NCBI GenBank assembly: GCA_017481565.1
Contig: JAFUOZ010000066.1
Location: 1-41,405, forward strand
Length of the DNA stretch: 41,405 nt
From: Oscillospiraceae bacterium
GTDB lineage: Bacteria > Bacillota > Clostridia > Oscillospirales > Ruminococcaceae
Reading direction: 5' to 3'
Shown here piece by piece: positions 1-7,512 of the stretch. The notes below the pieces were generated by a model that had not been told where the DNA came from, did not search any database, and worked only from the letters and a program-made list of their open reading frames with translations. The translations under genes and the position numbers were made by a program. Within the stretch, counting starts at the first letter, position 1. Every line of letters starts with the position of its first letter.

Positions 1-2
1 AA

Positions 3-590
3 AATGAAAGTGCAAAGTACTGGCTGGGAGTATTGAATGAGCTGAAAAATCGTGGGGTTGAGGATATCCCGGTCATCTGTGCAGACGGACTGTCAGGAAT
101 AAAGGAAGCAGTAGCAGCTGCATATCCTAAGACAGAATTACAGCGCTGTATAGTTCATCAGATAAGAAATACACTGAAATATGTTGGAGAAAAGAACAAG
201 AAGGAATTCGCCAATGATTTAAAAACCATATATCAGGCTCCGTCGGAAGAAGCTGCCCGTGAACAGCTTGCCAGAGTAACGGAAAAATGGGAAAAGAATT
301 ATCCAAATGCCATGAACAGCCGGAATACGAACTGGGATGTTATTTCTCCGATATTCAAATTTTCTGCACAGGTGAGAAAGGTAATCTACACCACCAATGC
401 CATAGAAAGTCTTAACAGCGGCTATCGTCGTCTGAATAAACAGAGAAGCGTATTTCCGGGCGATGCAGCTCTTATGAAGGCACTGTATCTGGCAACGCAG
501 AAGATATCCAAAAAATGGACTGTACCGCTTCGTGATTGGGGTAAAGTCCTGGGAGAGCTTGAGATAATGTATCCTGACAGGCTCAGTTGA
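3..590 (+). mobile_element. IS256-family transposase, C-terminal part (5' end outside window)
   Basis: The reading frame is open from base 3, before the first possible internal start (TTG at 33), so the gene begins upstream of the window. About 195 residues are visible. Family hallmarks of Mutator/IS256 DDE transposases are present: the segment around ICADGLSGIKEA holds the second catalytic aspartate, CIVHQIRN follows, and TTNAIESLNSGYRR near the C-terminus carries the catalytic glutamate. The end, with an L(E/R)ELEIMYPDR-like tail, is intact, so this looks like the 3' part of a complete copy rather than a decayed one. The enzyme would cut and join the element's terminal inverted repeats. The right end of the element probably lies near base 702, where IS66-like sequence resumes. 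Confidence 0.93.
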
Positions 591-602
591 CGCCGCCGCA
601 AA

Positions 603-627
603 TTACAGTAATTGTTTTATACTGTAA
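603..627 (+). other. Stem-loop behind the transposase gene
   Basis: Perfect 8-bp arms (TTACAGTA at 603-610, TACTGTAA at 620-627) with a 9-base loop, followed by AAAAA rather than T. It lies in the non-coding 3' part of the IS256-type element. On the minus strand the stem would be preceded by A/T-rich sequence, so a role in blocking read-through is possible but not shown. Confidence 0.5.
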
Positions 628-633
628 AAAATA

Positions 634-656
634 ATAGCAGCTGAACAAGCTGCTAT
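634..656 (+). other. Second stem-loop in the IS 3' region
   Basis: Perfect 9-bp arms (ATAGCAGCT at 634-642 and AGCTGCTAT at 648-656) with loop GAACA. No immediate T-tract on the plus strand; a short T-rich run (TTTGATTTTTCC) begins about ten bases on. It could be a transcription terminator of the element or a structural part of the insertion sequence end. Confidence 0.5.
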
Positions 657-702
657 CACCGGATTTGATTTTTCCACAGTTTTTGGAATTTACAGAGTTT
701 CC

Positions 703-967
703 TTCACAGAACCAGCCGTTCGTCATTGATCGCAAGAATTTTCTGTTTTCAGATACTGAAAAGGGCGCAGAAGCGAGTGCTGCTATCATGACAATAATTG
801 AAACTGCCAAGAGATACGGTCTTGATGTTTATGGTTATCTGCTGTATCTTCTGACTGCACTTTCTGCTCAGGGCAAAGCTCCTTCAGAAGAGTCTCTTAT
901 TCCGCTGCTCCCGTGGAGTGATTCTCTGCCTGATTACTGCAAAGCTGCTTACTCTGAAATACTTTGA
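703..967 (+). pseudogene. IS66-family transposase remnant (C-terminal ~87 residues)
   Basis: The translation from about 705 reads QPFVIDRKNFLFSDTEKGAEAS, then ETAKRYGLDVYGYLLYLL, and ends with LLPWSDSLPDYCK. This matches the conserved C-terminal region of IS66 transposases (AIRPFVIGRKNWLFSDT.KGA, ETAKANGL.PY.YL, LPW). Only the last fifth of the roughly 500-residue protein remains. No upstream IS66 part is visible; homology stops where the IS256-type element ends, which suggests that IS256 inserted into or replaced the upstream part. The ATG at 665 lies in IS256 end sequence and is not a genuine start. No promoter or Shine-Dalgarno serves it. Confidence 0.85.
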
Positions 968-1018
968 TAAAGTATTTTGCTGTAACTTGGAGTTATTCAT
1001 AGTATTTCATAGTTGTTT

Positions 1019-1055
1019 GGAGCCGGATATTTATTTCCGGCTCCATTTTAGTTTT
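1019..1055 (+). terminator. Intrinsic terminator after the IS66 remnant
   Basis: Perfect 9-bp GC-rich arms GGAGCCGGA (1019-1027) and TCCGGCTCC (1036-1044) with an 8-base loop, followed by ATTTTAGTTTT. Its place directly behind the transposase remnant suits a terminator of the original IS66 unit. Confidence 0.8.
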
Positions 1056-1109
1056 GGGGGATTGATTGGCGGATACGTCATTTATTGATTTTGTAATGAT
1101 ATTGTTTTC

Positions 1110-1138
1110 TTGACATATGCCAATGCACCTGTTATAAT
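1110..1138 (+). promoter_or_regulatory. Consensus sigma-A promoter of the XRE gene
   Basis: TTGACA at 1110-1115, exactly 17 bases, TATAAT at 1133-1138: full consensus. It predicts a start near 1145 and a leader of about 85 bases to the ATG at 1229. A second, weaker pair (TTGAAA 1180-1185, 16 bases, TATAAT 1202-1207) lies closer, but its start point would fall at about the Shine-Dalgarno. Confidence 0.8.
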
Positions 1139-1228
1139 TGTACCAACTAAAAGTTTATATAAAACATACTTCCGATTAGTTGAAATGTATAAATTTATTG
1201 ATATAATAAAAGCATGGAGGTAAAACTT

Positions 1229-2143
1229 ATGAACCAATTCGGAGATTTTCTGAAGAAATCCAGAATAAATGCAGGTCTTACACAAGAACAGTTTGCCGAA
1301 AAAATGTCTGTATCTCTGACATCTGTTCAGAAGTGGGAAAACGGCACTTCTCAAATGAGAAATGATAAATTAGGTGATTTAGCTTACTATTTAAACATTC
1401 CTACTGACATTATTATCAAGGAAATGACACATAGCATAAACAAAAACAGAAGTAATAATTTTCCGTCCTTTTTGTTTGATGAACAAGTCAATACGATAAT
1501 TTCCACCCTTCATCTTAATTTAAAGCAACAGGAATTATTTGGACTTCTATGTATTTATCAGGAAGACTTTTTGCACGATAATTATTATGACACGATGATC
1601 GATCTGAGACAAATCCCGTATCAATTTATATGCGATGTGGGAAGCATTCATCTTATGAACATTGCAGACGGATTAAAGCATGTTCTGAAATATGTTAAAA
1701 AAGACTTTCTATTAAAGGTTATCAGACTTGATCCTGAAAGTGAATTCGACATTTTAAGAATGCCCAAACCGCTTATCTGTGAATATATAGACAGTGTTTA
1801 TCGTATACCTGATGACTTTGATGATGCCGATCCGGAAGAAATATTATCGTTCCGGATCAATATGAATAAGGCTAAAGAAATATTGCCAAAGATTTCACAA
1901 AACGGTTATTTTTATTTGACAGATAGACTTCCGAAGGATCCTCGTATAAAAGATATGATTTTGATAAAGGATCTACCGAATGAATTTTTCAACTCATATT
2001 GCGGTATCAGACCTGAAGATGTATCTCAGCTGATATGCGGATTAGAGATGGTAACATCGCTTGAAATCGACGACACCCAAAGAGTGTTGTGGAAAATAAA
2101 CCAAAAAGGAAGAGAACTATGTAAATGGTTTTCGGAAAGGTAG
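1229..2143 (+). CDS. XRE-family helix-turn-helix regulator with an unrecognised C-terminal domain
   Basis: 304 residues from the ATG at 1229, which sits 8 bases behind GGAGG (1216-1220); the ATG at 1214 overlaps that site and was not chosen. Residues 1-60 form a Cro/C1-type HTH: GDFLKKSRINAGLTQEQFAEKM, then SVSLTSVQKWENG, the recognition helix and the usual W-E-N-G turn. The remaining 240 residues are not recognised. They are rich in acidic and aromatic residues, with no membrane segment or signal peptide, and may be a ligand or protein-binding domain. The gene is followed 7 bases later by an unknown gene, so the two are probably co-transcribed and co-functional. Codon use is visibly more A/T-rich than in the housekeeping genes of the window, and the gene lies beside insertion-sequence debris, suggesting horizontal acquisition. 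Confidence 0.85.
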   Translation: MNQFGDFLKKSRINAGLTQEQFAEKMSVSLTSVQKWENGTSQMRNDKLGDLAYYLNIPTDIIIKEMTHSINKNRSNNFPSFLFDEQVNTIISTLHLNLKQQELFGLLCIYQEDFLHDNYYDTMIDLRQIPYQFICDVGSIHLMNIADGLKHVLKYVKKDFLLKVIRLDPESEFDILRMPKPLICEYIDSVYRIPDDFDDADPEEILSFRINMNKAKEILPKISQNGYFYLTDRLPKDPRIKDMILIKDLPNEFFNSYCGIRPEDVSQLICGLEMVTSLEIDDTQRVLWKINQKGRELCKWFSER

Positions 2144-2150
2144 TAATATA

Positions 2151-2753
2151 ATGAAAAATAACACTGAATGGTACAAATATATTAATGATGAACTTCTTGA
2201 TATGTATAATAGATACAATACAAGCGGAGAATCCATAGCTGTGCACATTGTCAGAGATATTGTAAAAAATATCAAAACCCAAAATAAATGGATAGATATT
2301 GTTTCTATGAATACAAAATGTTTAGATTATTACGATTTTGACTTTAACTGGATAATAGTTGAATTATTTCCAAGAATAACACGACCTCAATACAAAAAAT
2401 ATGTTGAAATTCTTCCGTCAGACGATTATTTTACAAAAAGAAACAAAGAAGCAACAAATCAAAGAATTCGTGAAGAAAATCGATATATTACATGGCTAGC
2501 TTCTCACAAAGACATATCGACACACAGATCAAAGGATCATCACGGTGAAAAATTCATTGTTCTTTGTCGGCTAAACCCAAAAAGAAAAAGCGCATCTAAA
2601 GTTGAAGATGATTATATAATTTCAGCAATCAACAAAATATCTCAAAGGCAGATCAACTATATTATCGAACACAAAGATGATCTATCCGAAAAAATTCGTC
2701 TTAACGGAAAAGCAACACTTGATATTTTGAAGGTTCCATTAAAAAGAACATAA
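2151..2753 (+). CDS. Hypothetical protein, second gene of the XRE operon
   Basis: 200 residues, function not recognised. It starts 7 bases after the XRE regulator stop, with AAAGG about 10 bases before the ATG. The protein is soluble, without signal peptide or membrane segments. The N-terminal 100 residues are rich in aromatic and acidic residues (NKWIDIVSM, CLDYYDFDFNW); the centre carries a basic, histidine-containing stretch (KDISTHRSKDHHGEKF), and the C-terminal third is predicted helical and lysine-rich. No catalytic motif of a known toxin or nuclease family can be named. Tight linkage to a DNA-binding regulator, high A/T content and IS neighbours make an accessory module (regulator plus effector) likely, but this is inference from position only. 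Confidence 0.65.
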   Translation: MKNNTEWYKYINDELLDMYNRYNTSGESIAVHIVRDIVKNIKTQNKWIDIVSMNTKCLDYYDFDFNWIIVELFPRITRPQYKKYVEILPSDDYFTKRNKEATNQRIREENRYITWLASHKDISTHRSKDHHGEKFIVLCRLNPKRKSASKVEDDYIISAINKISQRQINYIIEHKDDLSEKIRLNGKATLDILKVPLKRT

Positions 2754-2767
2754 ATGTCTTGCTTATG

Positions 2768-2850
2768 TAAACGCTGATTAATGCTGTAGGCATCGTTTCA
2801 GACCCATGAAAATGCTTGACTGAATAGGTCTTGAAACAATTATTGTTTAA
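2768..2850. repeat. Diverged copy of the CGCTGATTAA palindromic element
   Basis: This intergenic stretch shares long blocks with the element at 37839-37931: CGCTGATTAA, CATCGTTTCAGACCCA, GAAAATGCT and GGTCTTGAAAC, in the same order. The inner arms (GTTTCAGACC and GGTCTTGAAAC) can still pair, while the outer right arm (TTAATCAGCG in the other copy) has decayed. It is non-coding, about 80 bp. Confidence 0.75.
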
Positions 2851-2861
2851 TAACAAATAAA

Positions 2862-2887
2862 AAGCTGTCCGTACTTTTGGACAGCTT
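2862..2887 (-). terminator. Stem-loop with T-tract on the minus strand
   Basis: Perfect 9-bp arms AAGCTGTCC (2862-2870) and GGACAGCTT (2879-2887). Read on the minus strand the stem is followed by TTTATTTG, typical of an intrinsic terminator; on the plus strand it is followed by ATATGATATAAT, which is the next gene's promoter. Both flanking genes point right, so a minus-strand terminator here would only stop antisense transcription; it may also be a remnant of a lost gene. Confidence 0.5.
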
Positions 2888-2890
2888 ATA

Positions 2891-2899
2891 TGATATAAT
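2891..2899 (+). promoter_or_regulatory. Extended -10 promoter of the gene at 2955
   Basis: TGATATAAT at 2891-2899 has the TGn extension directly before a perfect TATAAT. No good -35 hexamer is seen at 16-18 bases upstream, where the stem-loop lies. Start predicted near 2906, leaving about 50 bases to the ATG. Confidence 0.55.
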
Positions 2900-2954
2900 A
2901 TATGCATAACAAAAGGCATAAAATCACCGATAAGAAGTAATGCAGGATAAATGT

Positions 2955-3752
2955 ATGAACGTGATAACAAGAAAAGAATTATTTTCATCAGATTATGAAT
3001 GGTTCAGAGAATATATTAATAGCCGTGTACCGATATATGATAAAGATAGCGGACGCACGGTTTTTACTTATTTGAGAGATGGCTATTTTTGCGGATATTG
3101 TCAGCTGGAGCTTACCATACAGCTGAGAGTAAGCGACAACGAGCATAAAGCCTTGATTTATTACAGATCATATGATACTAAGGGAGAAACATTGTCTCTG
3201 GAGTATGATTATCAGGAAGCCGTTGAAATAGAGAAAATAATTATGCAAAATTATTCCCAAATTATTTTGCATAAAATTTCAAAGAGACATGATCACGAAA
3301 GAACTTGTTTCATTGACGGTTATGATAGCTTTATTATGTTTAATTCGGGAGATACGATAAGCTGGAAGTTTTCAATACCTGATGAATGGAAAACGATCAG
3401 CGATTGTGTAAAGAGGATATTTAACTACATAAATAGTAAATATCCAATCTGCCATGAAGAAAAATTTTATACTGATTATGAAACGAGGCTTTATTCCTGC
3501 GCAAGCAGTTCGGGAAAGCTATTTATAAAGAATTCAGGTAAAATTCATTTGATCCGTCATTGGTGTAAGTGCTATGATGAGGATAAACATAAGCCTGTAA
3601 TAAAGCTATATTATAATAACAAAATGCTTGTGATATACTTATCGCTTGATCAACGTGATAAGCTGGAAAAAGATTTAAACAATAAGCGTTTTATCAACCT
3701 TTCGGATTATAAAATTGAATCTGCAGCTGTTTGTCAGACTGATAATAATTAG
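2955..3752 (+). CDS. Hypothetical protein with two similar-sized halves
   Basis: 265 residues, family not recognised. The ATG at 2955 is preceded 7 bases earlier by AGGA and preferred over the ATG at 2940, which has only weak A/G sequence ahead. The protein is cytosolic by appearance: no signal peptide, no membrane helix. Both halves alternate short beta-like stretches rich in Y, I and K with acidic loops (LIYYRSYDTKGETLSLEYD in the first, KPVIKLYYNNKMLVIYLSLD in the second), so an internal duplication is possible. Seven cysteines are present without a clear metal-binding pattern. It has its own promoter and terminator, shows the same A/T-rich composition as the preceding two genes, and probably belongs to the same acquired block. 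Confidence 0.65.
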   Translation: MNVITRKELFSSDYEWFREYINSRVPIYDKDSGRTVFTYLRDGYFCGYCQLELTIQLRVSDNEHKALIYYRSYDTKGETLSLEYDYQEAVEIEKIIMQNYSQIILHKISKRHDHERTCFIDGYDSFIMFNSGDTISWKFSIPDEWKTISDCVKRIFNYINSKYPICHEEKFYTDYETRLYSCASSSGKLFIKNSGKIHLIRHWCKCYDEDKHKPVIKLYYNNKMLVIYLSLDQRDKLEKDLNNKRFINLSDYKIESAAVCQTDNN

Positions 3753-3790
3753 CTTTTGATCTGCCCTGATGTCAATTTCCTGTAAAAAAT

Positions 3791-3832
3791 CAGACCGTGA
3801 TTCCATAAGAATTACGGTCTGCTTTTTATTTA
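3791..3832. terminator. Bidirectional terminator between 2955 gene and htrA-like gene
   Basis: 13-bp stem (CAGACCGTGATTC at 3791-3803, GAATTACGGTCTG at 3809-3821, one G-T pair) with a 5-base loop. T-rich tails lie on both sides: CTTTTTATTT on the plus strand and ATTTTTTACA on the minus strand. It can end both the plus-strand gene stopping at 3752 and the minus-strand protease gene stopping at 3869. Confidence 0.85.
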
Positions 3833-3835
3833 ATT

Positions 3836-3870
3836 GCGAATTGCGCATTACGCATTGCGAATTGATAATT
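3836..3870. repeat. 7-bp tandem repeat array, GCGAATT type
   Basis: Five consecutive heptamers: GCGAATT, GCGCATT, ACGCATT, GCGAATT, GATAATT. The last unit runs into the stop codon of the minus-strand protease gene (TTA at 3869-3871), so the array occupies the space between stop codon and terminator. It has the same consensus as the arrays at 10782-10898 (opposite orientation) and 10986-11020. Confidence 0.85.
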
Positions 3871-5251
3871 ATTCCTCGGGAGGTGTATTTTCAGCTTCTC
3901 CGAGAACTACAGTTACATCCTCATTGCCGTTGTGTCTTGCAAGAGTGAGTACGATAGATTCACCTATCTCCTTTTTGTCCTTGATCTTTGTAAGGTCGTC
4001 CATGGACTTTATTTCCTCACCGTCTGCAGCTACGATAACGTCACCTTCGGAAATACCTGCCGCCTCTGCGCCTGAGCCTTCCGCAACGGAAACTACCATA
4101 ACTCCGCTGTCAACGGGAAGACCGTAATAGCGTGTTACCGCAGGAGTAATGTCTGTACCTGTGATACCGATCTGAGGTGTATGATTAGATACATAGCCCT
4201 GATTCATAAGGTCGTTGATAAGGGGCATTGCATCGGTTATGGGAATAGCAAAGCCAAGACCCTCAACAGATGAGCTTGCAAGCTTTGAGGATGTGATACC
4301 CACTACCTGACCTGAACCGTTTATCAGCGGACCGCCCGAATTTCCGGGATTTATGGCAGCATCTGTCTGGATAAGTGTCATTGAAGCACTGCCGCCTGAT
4401 GTAAGCTCTACGGAAAGCTCGCGGTTAAGACCTGAGATAATGCCCTCGGAAACGGAAAGTCCCAGTCCCATAGGATATCCTATTGCTACGGCACGGCTGC
4501 CCATAGGAAGATTATCCGAGTTGCCGAATTCTGCTGCACTGAGTCCCTCTGCGTCAATTTTCAGTACCGCAAGGTCTGAATCTGCATCTGTACCGATTAT
4601 CTCGGCTGTATATTCGGTCTCATTGTCGGAAAGAATAATAGTTACTTCCTTTGCCTTTTCGGTAACTGTCTGATAAGAACCGCCGCCGAAATAATCATCA
4701 AAGCCAAAGCCGCCGAAGCCACCGAAACCGCCGAAAAAGTCATAGGGATCATATGGATTTGAATATCCGCCGTTTCCGTTGCTATCGGGAACATATTCGG
4801 TCTTGTCGGTCTGTACAACGTGAGCATTTGTGATGATATATCCGTCACTGCTCATGATAATACCCGTGCCTGTAGAGTTTCCGCTGTCAAAGGCTGCGTG
4901 TATACTTACCACCGAGGGTGATACCTTTGTTACTATTTCCTCTGTTGTAAGCTCTCTGCCGTTTGCGGAGCTGCCCAGAAGTGCACTTACAGGTGTTTTT
5001 GTATCCTCTGCCGCAGTTGTTTCAGCATGAATCGTATCAGAGGGAAGTGCAGGAGTATTTTCTGTTTTTGCCGTATCCACAACAGCAGCTTCTTCGGTAA
5101 AATATCTGTTATGGAGATATGCACCGCCGAATCCCGACGCACCGCCTGCAATAACTACCGCAAGGATAAGCGCAACGGTTTTCTTTATACCCGAATTTTT
5201 CTTTTCTTCATTTTCGGTTACATCTACATAATTATAATTGTTTTCGTACAT
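3869..5251 (-). CDS. HtrA/DegP-like membrane-anchored serine protease with PDZ domain
   Basis: 460 residues. A cytoplasmic N-terminus (1-24) is followed by a membrane anchor (about 25-45), a low-complexity linker, a trypsin-like domain (about 105-345) and one PDZ domain (about 358-450). Catalytic triad: His144 in ITNAHVV, Asp226 in DSDLAVL, Ser305 in NPGNSGGPL. This matches the HtrA family that degrades or refolds misfolded proteins outside the membrane in Gram-positives. Between His and Asp lies an insert rich in Gly, Phe, Tyr and Asn (about 158-193, FGGF repeats), longer than usual. The start is supported by GAAAGGAA 8 bases upstream. The gene stands alone, convergent with the 2955 gene and divergent from the chemoreceptor gene. 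Confidence 0.95.
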   Translation of the reverse strand: MYENNYNYVDVTENEEKKNSGIKKTVALILAVVIAGGASGFGGAYLHNRYFTEEAAVVDTAKTENTPALPSDTIHAETTAAEDTKTPVSALLGSSANGRELTTEEIVTKVSPSVVSIHAAFDSGNSTGTGIIMSSDGYIITNAHVVQTDKTEYVPDSNGNGGYSNPYDPYDFFGGFGGFGGFGFDDYFGGGSYQTVTEKAKEVTIILSDNETEYTAEIIGTDADSDLAVLKIDAEGLSAAEFGNSDNLPMGSRAVAIGYPMGLGLSVSEGIISGLNRELSVELTSGGSASMTLIQTDAAINPGNSGGPLINGSGQVVGITSSKLASSSVEGLGFAIPITDAMPLINDLMNQGYVSNHTPQIGITGTDITPAVTRYYGLPVDSGVMVVSVAEGSGAEAAGISEGDVIVAADGEEIKSMDDLTKIKDKKEIGESIVLTLARHNGNEDVTVVLGEAENTPPEE

Positions 5252-5326
5252 ATTTGTTTTTCCTTTCAGAATATATTTTTATTTATTTCCGTTTCGTCCT
5301 GATTTATAAGCCTCTCGTCTACAGTT

Positions 5327-5332
5327 ATTATA
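5327..5332 (-). promoter_or_regulatory. Possible -10 element of the htrA-like gene
   Basis: TATAAT on the minus strand about 75 bases upstream of the start codon. No convincing -35 hexamer is found at the right distance, so the call rests on the -10 element and position only. Confidence 0.35.
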
Positions 5333-5453
5333 TTACATGGTGAGTGTGTAAAATTTGTGAAATGCTATTGAAAAGGATATAAAAATAATCTGTTTATCTT
5401 ATCATGAAATGAAAAAAACTTAAGCTTATTGATTGTTGAAATAATAACCAGAG

Positions 5454-5524
5454 TATTAAGGCACCACTGCACAAACCGCACTTGAACGTTTTTCACAGAA
5501 GCTTCATGCGGTATTGCCTTAATA
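5454..5524. repeat. 71-bp palindromic intergenic repeat
   Basis: Outer arms TATTAAGGCA (5454-5463) and TGCCTTAATA (5515-5524) are perfect 10-bp complements; inner arms ACCGCA (5475-5480) and TGCGGT (5507-5512) pair inside. It lies in the 483-base gap between the divergent htrA-like and chemoreceptor genes. Apart from this element and the two promoters nothing else is seen in the gap. Confidence 0.7.
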
Positions 5525-5635
5525 TAATCAACTTTGTTAATTGTATGTTCTTTTATTGCATTATAAAATGTAAATTTTATCGAATAATGAAATGTTTTTC
5601 TCTAAAGTTTGTATAGTATGTATATCTGTAAATAG

Positions 5636-5664
5636 TTGACTTTTTGGGTAATTTATAGTATAAT
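5636..5664 (+). promoter_or_regulatory. Sigma-A promoter of the chemoreceptor gene
   Basis: TTGACT at 5636-5641, 17 bases, TATAAT at 5659-5664. Start expected near 5671, giving a leader of about 64 bases. It resembles a vegetative sigma-A promoter rather than the sigma-28 type often seen for chemotaxis genes. Confidence 0.75.
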
Positions 5665-5734
5665 CTTTAATGTAGCATTGTGATGTTTGTTTATAATGCG
5701 AAAAACAGTACACAGTCAAGGAGATGTATTAAAC

Positions 5735-7402
5735 ATGAGCTTTAAACTTAAGGATATGAAATTCAAAAAGAAAATGATAACAACCTTTGCTTCTGTGTTG
5801 GGTCTGCAGTGTATTCTTGTGGTGCTTTCCACTTCAGGAAATAATATATTGACAGATAATGTAAATGATTTTTATCAGGGACCATATACCGATGTTCTTA
5901 CAGCTGCCGAGATCGAGCTTAACGCAAATGAAGCAGCTAAAAATATGCTTAATTCAGTATATTCTTCAAACGGTGCAGCACTTCTTTCTCAGGCTGAGGC
6001 TGATATTGCTGTTATCGAAGAAAAGGCAACCGTTCTTAAGGAGAGCTATACGGGAGATGCATCGGATATTGATGCCATTCTTGCGGAGCTTCCCAATTTA
6101 AAGGCAGATGTAAAGGAATTTTCCTCTGCTGCCGATGCTGCCGCAGCTTCACAGATATATTCCGAAAAGGTAGCCCCCTCTATAAATAATATTCTTACAG
6201 CTATTCAGAATATTACCGCTTATGAAAATGAAAATGCCGATCAGATATATGCACGTGCGCTGGCAGGCTCAGCAAGGGGCAAAACACTTGTTACTATCGT
6301 GGGAAGTATGTCAATTATCACAGGTATCACCCTTGCGATCCTTATGACGCGTATGATGACAGAGGGCTTTGCTCAGGTAAAGAAAGCAGCTGCTGATATG
6401 GCAGAGGGTAATTTCGATGTTAAGCTTGATTATACTTCTTTAGACGAGCTTGGTGAAACTGCTGACGCTATGAGACATCTCTGTGAGCGTACAAATCATG
6501 TTATCAGCGATGTTGACAGTATGCTTGACAGGATCTCCGAAGGTGATCTCAGTGTAAAAACCGAGCATGAAAAGGATTATGTGGGCAGCTATCACAATAT
6601 CCTTGAATCCATAAACAATCTGACCGAGCATTTCGGCTCTGCTATGTACCGTATCGAGACAGCCTCCGATCAGGTAGCCTCGGGCGCAAATCAGATCTCA
6701 GGCGGAGCTCAGGCTCTTTCTCAGGGAACTACCGAGCAGGCTTCCTCTATCGAGCAGCTTTCAGCGGCTATCAGCTCTATTTCAAATATGATCGCAGCAA
6801 GTGCAAAGGACGCATCGGGCGCAAGCGATATGACAAATCAGGCAGGCGTTCTTATGGCGGAAGCAAACGAGAAGATGAACGCTCTCGTAAAGGCTATGGA
6901 GGAGATAAGCAATTCCTCCGACGAAACAAAGAAGATCATCGCAACTATCGAGGATATCGCATTCCAGACAAATATACTTGCTCTTAATGCGGCTGTTGAG
7001 GCTGCACGCGCAGGCGAAGCAGGAAAGGGCTTTGCTGTTGTTGCCGATGAGGTAAGAAATCTTGCAGGAAAGAGTGCGGAAGCCGCAAACAATACAACTG
7101 CTCTTATCGAGGGTACTGTTGAAGCTATCAACAGAGGAAATGCCATTGTTGGCGAGGTTGCCGCAAAGCTTGGTGAGGTTTCCGAGTCTGCAGGCAAGGT
7201 TGCTGATATAAACGTGAAGATCGCTCAGTCCGCAGGCGAGGCGGCAGACGCTATTGCACAGGTAACTGTAGGTGTGGATCAGGTATCCGCAGTTGTTCAG
7301 AACAACTCCGCTACTGCTGAGGAATCCGCTGCAGCTTCCGAAGAGCTTTCGGGTCAGGCTGATATGCTCAAGGAAATGCTTGACAGATTCAAGCTTTCGT
7401 AA
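5735..7402 (+). CDS. Membrane methyl-accepting chemotaxis protein
   Basis: 555 residues from the ATG at 5735, preceded by AAGGAG (5718-5723); the in-frame ATG at 5687 has no ribosome binding site. Order: membrane helix 1 (about 14-33), extracellular four-helix-bundle type sensor region (34-180, alanine-rich), membrane helix 2 (about 183-205), HAMP domain (206-255), then the long cytoplasmic signalling hairpin. The hairpin tip [20 protein letters not shown] and the following [14 protein letters not shown] are the CheA/CheW-contact signature of the family. No CheR-tethering pentapeptide is present at the C-terminus, which ends DRFKLS. No che or flagellar genes lie in the window, so it must signal through components encoded elsewhere. 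Ligand unknown. Confidence 0.96.
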   Translation: MSFKLKDMKFKKKMITTFASVLGLQCILVVLSTSGNNILTDNVNDFYQGPYTDVLTAAEIELNANEAAKNMLNSVYSSNGAALLSQAEADIAVIEEKATVLKESYTGDASDIDAILAELPNLKADVKEFSSAADAAAASQIYSEKVAPSINNILTAIQNITAYENENADQIYARALAGSARGKTLVTIVGSMSIITGITLAILMTRMMTEGFAQVKKAAADMAEGNFDVKLDYTSLDELGETADAMRHLCERTNHVISDVDSMLDRISEGDLSVKTEHEKDYVGSYHNILESINNLTEHFGSAMYRIETASDQVASGANQISGGAQALSQGTTEQASSIEQLSAAISSISNMIAASAKDASGASDMTNQAGVLMAEANEKMNALVKAMEEISNSSDETKKIIATIEDIAFQTNILALNAAVEAARAGEAGKGFAVVADEVRNLAGKSAEAANNTTALIEGTVEAINRGNAIVGEVAAKLGEVSESAGKVADINVKIAQSAGEAADAIAQVTVGVDQVSAVVQNNSATAEESAAASEELSGQADMLKEMLDRFKLS

Positions 7403-7424
7403 CAGAATATAATACATAATAGAA

Positions 7425-7457
7425 AAGCTCCCTTGTGTGAACAGGGGAGCTTTTTTA
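7425..7457 (+). terminator. Terminator of the chemoreceptor gene
   Basis: 12-bp stem AAGCTCCCTTGT (7425-7436) and ACAGGGGAGCTT (7441-7452) with one T-G pair and loop GTGA, followed by TTTTATAC. Confidence 0.9.
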
Positions 7458-7458
7458 T

Positions 7459-7492
7459 ACGCAGAAAAGCCGTGAGCATATACCCACGGCTT
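7459..7492 (-). terminator. Terminator of the GAF-GGDEF gene
   Basis: 8-bp arms AAGCCGTG (7467-7474) and CACGGCTT (7485-7492). On the minus strand the stem is followed by TTCTGC, a short T-rich tail. It lies 20 bases behind the stop codon of the diguanylate cyclase gene, back to back with the chemoreceptor terminator. Confidence 0.75.
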
Positions 7493-7512
7493 AAGGCTTA
7501 TATTATATAGGA

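Noticed and set aside
1229..2753. Classical type II toxin-antitoxin pair
   Set aside because: The regulator is far larger than usual antitoxins and the second protein has no RelE, HipA, Fic or PIN motif; not supportable beyond an XRE-plus-unknown pair.
2862..2887. Terminator for the plus-strand gene ending at 2753
   Set aside because: The T-tract is on the minus-strand side only; on the plus strand the stem runs into the next promoter, so it cannot be called a terminator for that gene.
6782..7417. 211-codon minus-strand open frame inside the chemoreceptor gene
   Set aside because: Cysteine- and serine-rich translation of the opposite strand of a well-conserved coding region; a shadow of codon bias.
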